Shown piece by piece: positions 36,340-48,215 of a DNA stretch of 64,000 nucleotides. The DNA comes from Petrosia ficiformis (lineage: Eukaryota; Porifera; Demospongiae; Haplosclerida; Petrosiidae), in NCBI GenBank assembly GCA_947044365.1, contig OX345636.1, forward strand, positions 40,528,191 through 40,592,190, read 5' to 3'. The translations under genes and the position numbers were made by a program. Numbering within the stretch: the first letter of the stretch is position 1; each line of letters opens with the position of its first letter. The notes under the pieces were generated by a model. The model saw only the letters and a list, made by a program, of their open reading frames with translations. It made no database searches and was not told the origin of the DNA.

Positions 36340-39300
36340 TCACATATCATCATGTAGATCATATAGTACATATTCTATTAACACATGAGGTATTTCAAGA
36401 GATGTGTTGTCTTTAGTGAGAACAATGTCATACAGTGTCTTGTATATACTCAATAAATCATCTTCCTATAGAATAGAGAATAGAACATTTTGTAGAGAGA
36501 TATAGTCTTCTGTCAGAGGCTCACACTTATATGAACATCAGGACTAAATTTGTATTCTCAAACTGGTTAACTTCATGCAACTAAACTGCATGATTTTTCC
36601 ATCCAGTATATATAGCTAAACTGATCGTTTCACCATACTTTATATTAACCAGCTGTCCCAATATCATACAGGAAAGCACTAAATATGAAGCCTAATGATT
36701 GATTTTCCCGGAAACAATTTTCATTAGCTTCATCTATAAAATAGCAGACATCTAAAACCAAGCATTAATTTTGATTCCAAACGTCTTCGCCTAAACCGTT
36801 GATTTTCACAAACATGGTCACATGGGTAACAACATGAATCAAGGTTATAATTATATATTAAATTAAATGCATTATATATATAATTAAGATAATTATGAAT
36901 GCACTCGCAGTGCAGAACCCTCGCCACAAGTGTGATTTAGAAACAACTTGAGAATGATTCACCGGTCACAGAGAAGGAAATAACTGCAGACAATATTTGA
37001 TTGTAACAATAATTATTACAATTATTATACTGAGATTATATTATATTTGTGTGTGTGTGTGTGTGAATTACAATTTACACTCCAAATTCCTATATACTAG
37101 CCATATAGTCAAGTGCACTGTTAAAATCCAGACTTGAAAACAGCTTCAATCACATGGCATATGGCCATATGGATGAAATAAATGGGTGGAGCTAGAAATT
37201 GCCAGCCAGCTGGATGTTGTAGCAGCCACTACTTCAATTGTACTTCATTTCAAGCTGAGTCAATATCGATAGGCTTCAAGCAAGATGAGCTGTGTTTCAG
37301 TGAACTCTTTTGCTACCACACATCATCTGAAAGTTATTAAATGGCGACCGCGAGTGACAAAAATTGTCATAACTTTAAAGCAAAAGCCTATTGTTACTTT
37401 TGATCCTTGTATAATTTGATGTCTGCTGGTAGTATTTTCAGTGCCAATGTTCGTAGTTTCGTTGGAAGTTTGCCGACAGACAGACAGCAGTAACCCTTCG
37501 CTCTGCCTACGTGGGTGAGGGTTAATAATGCAATCACATTCACTCTCTGATTAGCCTTACTAGTTGTATAGCTGTACCTTGTGATTCAGATAGCCTATTT
37601 TTATGACACTCTGTACTTCAGTTAGTCCATTAACCATGAAGGGGTCTCCTTGAGAATCTCCTAATAGTATAACATTTTGTCTTCCCTGTCATGTGTTGTG
37701 AAAAGGCAAGTAATAAAGAATGAAACTGTATGTGTGTGTGTGGTGTGTGTGTGTGTGTGTGGATGGATACTGTTAAGTAATGACAGTAAATAGAATGCTA
37801 ATTAATCTATATTTGATTTTCAACATTATTTACATTTAATATCCTTTGTACATCCATCACCATTCAGTATACTCCAATTAATTAATCTCTGTTCCAATTA
37901 ATAAAAGTATGCTTATTTGCTTTGCTTAAAAATCTAAGTACAAGAGTTTGTTTCACAGGAAGACCAATAATATCAATCTGCATCAACAAACCGAAAGAAA
38001 AGGCATTGTTAAACATATGTGCTTTTGAAATACATGTACCTTTTAATTGAGTTTGTACATACTACAACAACAAGTACAGTATTCACATTGAGTTGTATTG
38101 AATTGCAATAAACAATATAATTATATACATATAATTATAATATTAATTATTAACATGAAAAAGGCAATAATTATTACTTTTAGTTTAGAAGTTATGTGCT
38201 TCATCATTTTCAGTGCATGCGATCCTTTGCTATAAGAATGAACAACTGGTTTTGAAAATCCCACTAGTTCTCCATTGTCATTAAATATCATCTTATTAGA
38301 AACAATTTCCATGTTTGATGGCAGATAAGAAAGTAACTGGAGAGTCTCTTTTATTATATCTGTGAGAAGAAAATGAACTAGTGTTGATAATAAATATGAC
38401 TACATTATACATGTGTATATATGTGAATTATAAGACTGTCTACTATTCACAGGCCATTCCTTTTACTTTCTTGCATTTGCTTAGTTTTTTTTTTGATTTG
38501 CCTCGCTTGTGTTCTGTGGTAACTATGACATCATAGGAAACTTTATAACATATGTGTATATAAAGCGATGTTTTATAGTTTTATTCAGTTATTAATAGGT
38601 CTCTGTCTTCTTATTGTTTTGTTATTAGTTTATGTACGTGTGTTTACTTTGCCTATAATAAAGTTACAACAGGTTCCTTAGTTTTACTCGGGTTCCTTGG
38701 TTTTGCTAGCCTTTGCTTAGTTTTGCTTGGGTTCCTTGGTTTTGCTAGCCTCCGCTTAGGTTTCTTAGTTTTGCTAGCCTTTGCTTGGGTTCCTTGGTTT
38801 TGCTAGCCTTTGCTTGGGTTCCTTGGTTTTGTTAGCCTTCGCTTGGGTTCCTTGGTTTTGTTAGCCTTTGCTTGGGTTCCTTGGTTTTGTTAGCCTTTGC
38901 TTGGGTTCCTTGGTTTTGCTACCCTTTGCTTGGTTCTACATATTAGACATTCCTTGGTTTTGGTTGGTTTTGCTGCTTGCTTGTTTCACTTTGTTTGAGT
39001 TCCATTTACTTGGTATGACATTTGGCCAGACATATTAAAATATATTTGTACTCTCCCTGGTATACTGTAATATTACATCAGGTTATTACTACATAAAGCT
39101 CTTCCATAGCAGGTGGTATATCTGGTATATACACCTACTATATAACTATAGTTTATATAGTAATTATACGCTATGATTTAACAATTGATTTTTGATAAGG
39201 TGTATTTTGAAATATACACCTAACCACATCAATTGGTTGACATGTAGCATAGTATATAATTATATATCAAATATACATGTACATAATGATATTCATAGCC

Positions 39301-42300
39301 CAAATGGAAGTTTATATTTGACATAAAATTATAAACCTCACTAATACATGTATATGAAACGATCATTATATATTTGCTCAATGTTTTTTGTATCATATAG
39401 CCACTGAACACACTGCAATAATTATGTGGGCGTGACTGAGCATGTATGTTTTACATGGAAACAATAGACAGACATTCCTTTTTGTGGAAGATAAGGGCTG
39501 AGAAATGGAGACTACTACTTCTTGTTAGACACATTCCAAGGAAGGTATCAGCTGATTATTCTATGTTTATCAGTAGGGAAAATGTTTGTGCATTTGTGAA
39601 CTAATTTGCAAAATTTTATTTGATGGTTTCAAAACCCAAAACCACCAAACCGCCAGACCGTAAAAAATACCGTCAATATTTCCACATATACAGTATTCAC
39701 CTGTTAATCCAGCTGAAAATACTGTTACAGGAATTTCATAATCTTCAAGAAGATTGAACAACTTCTTGTCACCTTCTCTGTGAATTTCGATGAAGAAAGC
39801 TCATTAATCAAAAAACATATTACACATGGAATATTAAATACGTATAGTGCAAGACAATAATTGTTTTAAACTCCCTGATAAAGAATACGCAGTTACATGT
39901 AACTAGAGATATGAGCCTGACCACATTTGCCAAATCAGAGGCTTACATATATATACTCACAATTTTGAACAGGAAATTAGGTTCCCAGAAACAAAAATTA
40001 TTCTGTTCTCTCTCAAGAATACTATGAACCTGACCACATTTGCTAAAGATAATTTTGATCAGAGGCCTCAAGGATACTATGAACCTGACCACATTTGCTA
40101 AAGATAATCAGAGGCTTAAACCTAATAAAATGTGTTTATTAGGAAGTGCAGCCATGTGGTATTTTAGACTACATGTAGTCTGTTGTATTACTACACAAAA
40201 TGCCCCAAAATAGTCAGTGTTAAAGGCAAGTATACAGTCAAAATTATCTTCACATCACTAAAATTAATAATAACTATCTTCAGCTGGCCACTCACACACA
40301 CACATGCATTTATATCATTGAAGGACATACATACATGTATGCAAGTTCATCATAATTTAAAGGGTATTATAGTAGTCTCATTCCAGTCCTCTTTATGCCA
40401 TGGAAACCTGGGAATAAGACTAGATATCATATTTTGTATTTTGAGTTATCGTCATTGCACACACACAAACACACACAAACAAACACACACAGACACAAAC
40501 ACACAAAAAAAGGAAAAACATTTCACCTCAAAACTATGTTAGCTTCTTGGACCATCTTTGGAATCATATCTTGTGTTATACCATATTCTAATAGTAACTG
40601 ATGAGCTATCTCCCACCTAATATAACAAAATAATTCAATGTAAAAAAAATAACATTGATTTTTGTCCGGAGGGGCACTATAAGAGAAATAAGTACATTTT
40701 AAAGGCTTATAATAATGTACCAGGACAGATAAATATGTCATAATTCATACCAATGTTTAGCTCAATAATTATTATACAAGATATTAAGCTGCAACCATGC
40801 ATTGGAACACTTTATCAGAGAGTACGGTAGTACTCTCTATGTAGGGATGGCATGGAAAAACATGGCCGCTCATATGTTTCAATTGCAAGTGATAAGCTGA
40901 AAGCTCTGCTAAATTATAGCGATAAGTCTTGATACACACATACCCTTTGATATGTAGTGTTTCTTATATAGGTCTACAATACCAATTATTATAAAACTCA
41001 AAACCATGTGGCTAGGGCTCTGAAACTAATTCAATTGACCAAAATGTCCTGTCGAATGCTCATTATTCCTGCCATTATGTATTGGAAATTAACGCTTGAA
41101 GCAAAAAATACCACTAAATGTACTACTGTAAAAAATTGTCTTCCCGTACAAATTCGCTGAATAACGAGTGTTTTCATTGATCCATGAATTAAAGATAAAT
41201 AAGGAGGAACAAGTTTTCACATATTATCATAGGCCTACTGTAGAAAGTACTTTTACTTTGGTTGGTTTGGTGGGTGGGGTGTGGGCTGGTGGATGTTTTT
41301 TTCTCATTTCTCAAATGAGACAATTTCCAGTTGACAGTTACCAGAGACAGCAAAGATTGTTTCATTCTGCAGCAACACCCAGTCCAATTAAAATGTAATA
41401 AAGTAATCAAACAGTATAAATCACTGAGACTATATCTCTTCCCTAGTCTTGCAATGTCAGCCACTTCCACTCTATGAGAAAGAAGGCTCTGGTATTATTA
41501 ATATAAATATTGTATGTCTCGTTCCGAGAGCCACCGGAAATACGATGGTAGATGCTAACCTCCTAAATTAATTAGGTGTAGGCGGAGCAACATTTGACAA
41601 CTCTCAAGACTCAGGATTCTAATTCACATTGCTGGAAGGATTAAGAGCTGTAAGAAAGCCAAAGATGCAAAAATTATTCTTCATTGGTTGCAGGAAGACA
41701 GCAAGTTGAGTGTTTAAAAGTTTATCTATTTTTATCAACCACTTGAGTTTTACCGGAAATCATTAGCTGCAATAACACATACAATAGCTACAGACCAGAC
41801 TCTTCCTCTTTCTTCCAGTTCCTACATCTACAATTACAGTATTAACATGAACTAAAAATTATCTGCTATAATAATTTAAAAGGGATAAAACATCCATCCT
41901 TCTTTACGTAACTCACTTCTGTTTGTGAGTGAGTTATGTAGAGAAGGATGGATGTTATATATTACTAAACAAATCAGAAGGCTGTGTATAGTATCACAAT
42001 ATTCAATGAAAATATCAACATTGTATCAATATGTATAATATAAACATGCTTAATTAATTATTGGTTTATACATACCATTGATCCATTGCTTTCCATTTCT
42101 CTTCTACTGTGTATTCACTGAATGGAACATGTACATACATGTAGACACACATTAATTAATATATTTGATAACAAATAGGATGAGTCCCAGATTTTTTGAT
42201 ATGTTTTGAAGCATGGGCCAAATTGGCTCAACAAATGACTAGTATGTAAGCCATTGGGAATACATCTTGAGACAATATAATTATAATTAACTGTGCTATT

Positions 42301-45300
42301 GGGTCAAAGACAGAACTGTGCAGTGGTAAATAAGAAGCTCTTTGGGCCAATGGTACACCATATCAGCTTATCAAAATGTTATCAAGTATGACATTAAATA
42401 TTATGATTTTGGTTATACCATTTCACAAAAAAATGTTTTTGAAACACTAGCTATTCTATATAAGAAGACTTATTTATGTCCTAATTAATTGGACAGCAAA
42501 ACTTTCTTTGTATCCACTTCAAATACAGAACCATATACCAAAGGTTGAAATAACAGTCAGACATCAGACAATTTCTGACCATTTAGCCTGTTTGTCTGAG
42601 CGAATCTCACTTTGCTCGGACATTTTGTCTGAGCAAAAAAATACAAAAAGTGAAATTTCAAGAAATGCTCTCACAGGAATAGTAAACAATCTATGGCACT
42701 TCTAAATACATTTAACTCCATTCTTGCCTCAGATTTTCAATTTTAACATCTGATTGGTTGATTTTATCATGTGGCTGGAGTAATTAATATAGATTAGCTA
42801 ATTTGTAGTCAGACTAAAATTTGAAAGCATCTGATCAAAATCAGTTTGTTTAGACGTGTTGTTCTAGTAAATTTATAGTCTTATTTCCCCCTCTGATATA
42901 CAGTGTAGCTAACAGAAAAACCTATAAATCAAGAATCGAGTATAATTATATTAATATTATCCATAGAGATATGATTATATCAGCTAACACAAGAACTGAT
43001 GTGGCCTGTAAATTATAAACATGTTAATTACAAACCAAACAAGACATGCAGAGACAAAAGTATCTCCATGATTACTTTGTGAGTTTGTTTATCACTGTTG
43101 CTTCATTACTCATGTCTGAAAACAATTCTAGTAACTGATTTCAAATTTCAGAGCCATGAAGTGTGGATAATAAAAACAAGGTACTTGAAAACTGAGTGCA
43201 TCACAAATAAAGTATTAATTAAGTATATGTAATAACATAACATACTGTGATATTTCAATTGGATAAAATTTTTGTTTTGCTTCTTCAGCCTGTGAAATGT
43301 ATGCATACGAAAGTGTATATTGTGTATGTATATGCACGAGTGATGAAAATAACAAGAGACAATTCACTGTATTTATTCATTATAATTATTATTATAGCCA
43401 AATACGGGATGAGAAAATCAATCACTGGAAATAATAATTTCGCTTGCATGCTTACCTGAAATATTAGCTATTTATCTCTTTGGCAAAAGAAACCAAATAA
43501 AGCACAGTAGATAGAGGAATAGTAGCTCTTCCAAATTACTAATTTGGTTGGGGCTTCTATACAAAATGGCTAAATGGCTAAATGGCAAGCATATAAACTT
43601 CTTATTGTCTAAGTGAATGATTTTCTCAGGGCCTAAATTTAAAACATATCCCAGGGGAGTCTACCCTACCCCCAAGGAGCAGTGTGCTTCACATGATCGA
43701 TTCTTTCCTCTCCCTAACACGAAATCCTGTATGAAACACTGAATATGTAGTGTGTATGCAGTTAACTATTTGAAGGTTTCAGACAATTAATGCATTGGTG
43801 TGGTACAGAGCTTTTGATAAGTTGGGCCAAATTGGCTCCGAAAAGATTAGTGTGTGTGCTATTGGGAAAGTTAATGCAATATAAATTATATTGCATTAAC
43901 TTTCCCAATAGCACACACACTAATCTTTTCGGAGCCAATTTGGCCCAACTTATCAAAAGCTCTGATTATATTATATAATCATAATTAACTGTGCTATTGG
44001 CCCAATAATAGAAATGTGTAGTGCCAAATAAGAAGCTCTTTAGGCCAATGGTGCACTATATGCAGTAGTGTGGAAACAGCAAGTCATGCAGAACATTGTC
44101 CAATAAATCTAGTGTCCGGTAAACTGAAACTGAACTGTATATAAAGTATATGGGGAGCAGGACAAGGGTGGTGAAAATAGGTCAAAATGCCCAGTAGTTG
44201 GCTCAATGTTTCCACATCCCTGGCTGTATGAGCTTATCAAAAACACTGGGGTGGTGTATAAAGAATGCAAATATGAGCTTATCAAAAACACTGGGGTGGT
44301 GTATGAAGAATGCAAATATGAGCTTATCAAAAACACTGATGTGGTATATAAAGAATGCAAATATGAAAAACACTGGGGTGGTGTATAAAGAATGCAGACA
44401 CGGCAGCAAGATGAAGTATAGTGCAAATTGCATTAAAATCTATTTTAATTATTAATATGTAATTATTACCTTTTGCTTGTAAGTTGCTGGTAACAAAGAT
44501 GTAGTTTCAATTACACCTAGCAAAAGGAAATATAATATAATTATATAATTATATATATATGTTATGCGTGTGTGCTACAACTTGCATTTCAGTCCTAGCT
44601 ACAAAGCTAGAGTACTAAAAAAAGAAGACCACTTGTAGTAGCATTATAATAAAAGGAAGTAGAATGAATGCACTTGTAGTGTAGATCCCTTCCCAGAAGT
44701 GCGATTGGAAACAAGAACAAATAATAGCAGACAATACTTGATTATAATTATTATACTGAGATTATGATAATATTATAATTATGTATAATTTATATAATTA
44801 TACATATATGTGTGTGTGTGTGTGTTACTTACAACTTACACTCTAGTCCTTCAGAATTCCTAGTACTACAAAAAATGCTTTTGTGACTTTAATTGCATTC
44901 ATAAATTAAATTGGTGGAGCTAGAAAGTGTCAGAAAGCTTAGACCAGCTTGATGTTTTAGCAGCAAATACTTCAATTGTACTTGATTTCAAGCTAACACC
45001 GATAGCCTTTAAAAAAGACGAGTTGTATTTTCATGTACTCTTTTGCTACCAGAAGTCTTCTGAAAGTGGTGAAACGGTAAATGTGAGTTGTCATAAGTTT
45101 ATAACCTAAAGGTTTTAGAAAAAGGCTGTCTTTTCTTTTGATCCTTGTATAATTTCATGTCTTTTGGTAGCTCGATCAAATTCCTGAATTAGTTAGTAAC
45201 TTGTCACTAAGATCCCAAAATTCTTTTTTCAAAGATGAATCTTTCTCTTTTGAATCTCAGCTATAATCAAATACAATCAAAGTAGTGGCCGCTACAATAT

Positions 45301-48215
45301 GGAGCTAGATCTAAGCTTTCTGCCATGACTCAAAGGTCACTTTCTAGCTTCACCTATTTTGTGTTATGCATGCATGTGATCAAGGACTTTTTTTCTGCAC
45401 ATGGTGGTTCTTGTCTTTATTGATTGGGCGATTGCTTTCAATCCAGTGTTTCAACAGTGATAGCCTTTAAATAAGATGAGTTGTGTTTCTTTGTACTATT
45501 TGATAATGGAAGTCTTCTGAAAGTGGTGAAACGGCAACTGTGAGTTGTAAAAATAAAAACTTTATAACCAAAATGTTTTAGCAAAAGCCTGCCTTTTATT
45601 TTGATCCTTGTATAATTTCACACCTGTTAGTAGCTCGATCAAAGTCCCAATGTTGTTAGTTCTCCAGAAATATTGTCCATATCATGGGTATAGACAAATT
45701 TTTAGAAGCAGGAAGGCTTAGCAGAATTTGAGCAAAATTTTGCTATTCATTAATTATTTGTGAAAGGTGTGGCATTTTTGCATTAAAAAATATTTAATTA
45801 TTGTCAATTTAATGTTCGCAGTCTACTGTATAGTTAATAATTACAATGAAAAAAAGAAATTTAAAGCTGAATTTATAATTACCCAACTAAAAACTGGGGG
45901 TGGGGGGCTGAAGCCCACTTTACCCACCCCTTTGTCTATACCTCGCATACACAAACAGACAGACAGAACATAGTACAGTAACCCTCTGCTTTGTTTACGT
46001 GGGCAAGGGTTAAAAACTACAGATACACCAAATAATTACAGCACCCTCCAATCTGCCTACACAGGTAAGGGTTAATGATCAATAAAACCACATGTCTTAC
46101 CATGTGATGTACATCCAGATTGTCCATTGACATGATGATAAGTGAGTGTATGGTCAAAATCAGACATTACCTAATGGAATATGAAAGATACTTTGTAATA
46201 ATTGGATATGAAAGAAACTGGAAAACAGCAACCAATATTTTTGTATAAGAATGCTAAGGTAGTAGTGTTGTTTTAGTATGAAAATTATGACCACTTTTAG
46301 TTAAATTACAGGTCTACTGTAATAACTTATAACTAACTAAAATGAAAATTGGCCAATAATGGTCTCTTTCAGTTTGTTAGCTAAAACTAAAACCCTTTTA
46401 GTAAGCCTAATATTACCTTAGTTAATTAAACTACACATGTATAACAATTTGATAAACTAGACATACTATAGTTAGTTAGTTAGTTATAGTATGTCTAGTT
46501 TATCAAATTGTAGTTATAGTTATAGTTTGATTAACTAAGGTAATATTAGGCTTACTAAAAGGGTTTTAGTTTTAGTTAACTACCTAAAAGTGCCCAATTT
46601 TCATCTTAGTTAGTTACAGTTATTACAGTAGACCTGTAATTTAGTCATAGTTTAGCTAACTAAAAGTCATAATGCCTACTAAAAGGGTTTTAGTTATAGT
46701 TAACTAAAACAATACTAGTAGGTAAACAGATATTGTTATTAACCACTTCAATTGGTGGGGTACAGTTAGTTGCTAGGAACATGTGTTTGTATGTTGTGTT
46801 TAGTGCAAGTGCTTTAATCGAATAACTCTAGGAACTTGAATGTAAACTGAAACATTGGATTATACATGTACAACGGTCTACAACCACACAAGTATAGATT
46901 ACATACAACCACATCATGATTGGAATCAGGTGAAATGCTAAGATGAATTTACATTAGGGCAATCAATCAATCAAACAATATCAAAGATTCTTCTGATTAT
47001 CAATTACAAGTCTGTGATATCTATTTTTCCAAAAGAAATGCTTTTTAAGCATGCGACAACAAATAATGGAAATGACAGGAAGCTTTTTAATTTTCAAATA
47101 GAAAGAGTTTCCTGAATCGACTTGAAGTTAGTGATAATCGAAATCTCAGCCAATTCCTAGCTCTAATTTACATTCTTTAAGATTAGAGGTAACTTCCCCA
47201 GTACGATCAACTTCTGACATCTTATGCTCTCACTCATACAACACATCTGGTTAAATACTAAAGGCTTTGATGTGCTAAGCTAACTGCTAACTGCTTGCAT
47301 ATTATACACTATGCACCTAGTGATTGCATGAATTTGTTCAAAGTTTACCTACCTGATGCTCGTGTGGTAGTTCTCTAACTTCATGCCTGTTTTGTCTACT
47401 CCTGATTTATCATCTAATTAAAATGAAATTAACCTTTAACTAACTTTAACAAATAACCATTTTACTTCCGTTAATGGTAATGTCGATCACTGTATTGTGA
47501 CAGATGGTCAATACCAATTTTCTGAGCCAATCAGTGGCGTAGCTAGGCTGTGACTGATGGCAGTTTTTGGCACTGAAAATGTGCATTCATTAATTATCCA
47601 TGAGGGTGTGCCAAAATTAATGGTCCCTTAATTTACCAATGAGATAATAAATGCTATTTTATTAGTGTTTGGAAAGTTGCAAACTGGACTAAAAGTTAGT
47701 CAGGTAAGTATTTTTGGTCATACTAAGTTATAATCTGTTCAATAACTTTTAATTAAAATGAAGTGGAATAATTAATGAATGTAGAAATTATTCCACGTCA
47801 TTGACGTCAGGGTTCAGCTACACTATTGGAGCCAATAATTAGCTTTTATTTCATTATTATTACCATAATTATTACTATATAACTGGAATGTGGAGGTCAG
47901 CTTCAGGCTTCTGCAAAACCACTACACAGGGTGTGCATGCACACATACAATTACAGCCAGGTTATCTTGTAGATGAGTCAGAAAAAGGAAATATGAGTAG
48001 ACGAATCATAAGTAGACAAGAAAGAAAGTTATCTAGTATAGTGACCACAAAGAGAGAATCATCTCTGTGGTGGGGACAGAAGCATGCTTCACCTGTAATT
48101 TCAAAGGTCCATCGTTTTTCATTCCTTGTAGTCTTGTCAACAACATGTCTATGTCACTGCAATGAACACTTGGTCCCTCCAAAAAATGTCTTATTCTTTG
48201 CATTGGGAAGATCAT
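36340..48215 (-). CDS. NT5C3: Cytosolic 5'-nucleotidase III family protein (HAD superfamily)
   Basis: Dephosphorylates nucleoside 5'-monophosphates (mainly pyrimidine, in the family) in the cytosol. Exons, minus strand: 48093-48215, 46101-46170, 44470-44516, 42076-42117, 40527-40616, 39701-39777, 38178-38359, 37578-37685 and 36340-36465, about 290 codons. HAD motif I is SDFDHTLT (both aspartates kept), motif II is VFSAGL, then KMIFNDNGELVGF and LLGDSQGDPF. The family's MADG after motif IV reads MVNG here. The first exon ends GPLKLQ directly before VMSDFD, as in animal NT5C3. One short exon (3n+2 bases) between 44470 and 42117 is required by phase and by the family's Y-x-x-E-x-DP segment; I could not find it. 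The ATG at 48215 is the first in frame; the frame is open a little further upstream. Introns hold many repeats. Confidence 0.85.
36893..37530 (+). repeat. ~600-bp dispersed repeat, most complete copy
   Basis: Starts GAATGCACTCGCAGTGCAGA and ends GCCTACGTGGGTGAGGGTTA. Internal landmarks GTGGAGCTAGAAATTGCCAG, GTTGTAGCAGCCACTACTTC and ATCCTTGTATAATTTGATGT recur in order at 44660-45190 and 45240-45680, and inverted at 24343 and 19655. No coding frame; probably a non-autonomous element. It ends just before nucleotidase exon 37578. Confidence 0.65.
37730..37762. repeat. (GT)n microsatellite
   Basis: GT-rich alternating run in the nucleotidase gene; a shorter one lies at 37050-37066. Confidence 0.8.
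38672..38933. repeat. 29-bp minisatellite, about 9 copies
   Basis: Unit approximates TTGGGTTCCTTGGTTTTGCT plus AGCCTTTGC, repeated with small changes (GCTAGCC/GTTAGCC, TTTGC/TTCGC). The first copies are more divergent than the later ones. Lies in an intron of the nucleotidase gene. Confidence 0.9.
40455..40508. repeat. (CA)n-rich tract
   Basis: CACACACAAACACACACAAA-type run just outside the donor of nucleotidase exon 40527-40616. Confidence 0.8.
41889..41959. repeat. Near-perfect hairpin, ~27-bp stem
   Basis: AACATCCATCCTTCTTTACG then TAACTCAC pairs with GTGAGTTATGTAGAGAAGG then ATGGATGTT around a short loop. It lies in an intron of the nucleotidase gene. It could be a tiny palindromic MITE or a small-RNA precursor; sequence alone does not decide. 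Confidence 0.6.
42192..42377 (-). repeat. MITE family A, copy 2 (inverted)
   Basis: TTTTTTGATATGTTTTGAAG...GGGCCAAATTGGCTCA...CTTTGGGCCAATGG...CAGCTTATCAAAATG is the inverse of the copies at 18338 and 61613. Confidence 0.7.
43630..43735. repeat. Repeat patch related to 5960-6095
   Basis: CCCAGGGGAGTCTACCCTAC...GGAGCAGTGTGCTTC resembles CCTGGGGGAGCATACCCCAC...GGAGTAGTGCGCTTTG near 6008. Non-coding in both places. Confidence 0.35.
43807..43963. repeat. Perfect 157-bp palindrome made from MITE A sequence
   Basis: The arm AGAGCTTTTGATAAGTTGGG...TTAATGCAATATAA is repeated exactly inverted around a single central A at 43885 and ends AACTTATCAAAAGCTCT. Both arms are the end segment of MITE family A. 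Downstream, 43980-44065 continues with the rest of that MITE. Confidence 0.92.
44080..44397 (+). repeat. MITE-flanking unit plus 45-bp tandem repeat (3.7 copies)
   Basis: 44080-44226 (TGCAGAACATTGTC, GGGGAGCAGGACAAG, GAAAATAGGTCAAAATG) matches 61500-61612 next to MITE copy 4. It is followed by a tandem array with a 45-bp period from 44227: TATGAGCTTATCAAAAACAC TGGGGTGGTGTATAAAGAATGCAAA-type units starting at 44227, 44272, 44317 and a shortened one at 44362. Each unit carries the MITE A terminus. Open frames through the array are artefacts of the repeat. Confidence 0.85.
44660..45190 (+). repeat. ~600-bp dispersed repeat, copy 2
   Basis: AGAATGAATGCACTTGTAGT at the left and ATCCTTGTATAATTTCATGT at the right, in the same order as at 36893. 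Confidence 0.6.
45240..45680 (+). repeat. ~600-bp dispersed repeat, partial copy 3
   Basis: CTTTGATCAAATACAA-like text, CACTTTCTAGCTTCACC and ATCCTTGTATAATTTCACAC recur here, partly rearranged, directly after copy 2. Confidence 0.45.
46290..46680. repeat. ~390-bp imperfect palindrome
   Basis: Arms of about 185 bp: ACAGGTCTACTGTAATAAC...GGCTTACT-type text is inverted around a TTAGTTAGTTAG centre near 46478 and ends TTACAGTAGACCTGT. A decayed relative with GACATACTGTAACTG lies at 61855-61980. Located in the first intron of the nucleotidase gene. Confidence 0.82.
46953..47167. mobile_element. hAT-type MITE, GGGCTGGGA family, copy 2 (decayed)
   Basis: TTAGGGCAATCAATCA...ATTACAAGTCTGTGATATC...TTTAAGCATGCGACAACAAA...TAATCGAAATCTCAGCCAAT...CTAATTTAC aligns in order with the copy at 36063-36300. 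Confidence 0.65.
47532..47828. mobile_element. 297-bp hAT MITE with exact 8-bp target duplication
   Basis: The left end CAGTGGCGTAGC and inverted right end CAATAGTGTAGC match at 9 of 12. GAGCCAAT flanks both sides exactly (47524-47531 and 47829-47836). CAGTGGCGTAGC is a typical hAT terminus. No protein is encoded. It sits inside the first intron of the nucleotidase gene. Confidence 0.85.

Noticed and set aside
43762..43978. Near-identical open frames on both strands
   Set aside because: They are the two faces of the perfect palindrome at 43807-43963.
44109..44455. Overlapping open frames on both strands with repeated Cys/Leu or NTGVVYKEC
   Set aside because: Created by a 45-bp tandem repeat, which stays open because 45 is a multiple of three.
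47220..47400. First exon of the nucleotidase gene starting MKLENYHTSIR at about 47382 (minus)
   Set aside because: It has a donor but would enter exon 46101-46170 in the wrong phase and meet a stop. The exon at 48093-48215 joins in phase and matches the family (KLQ before the DxD motif).
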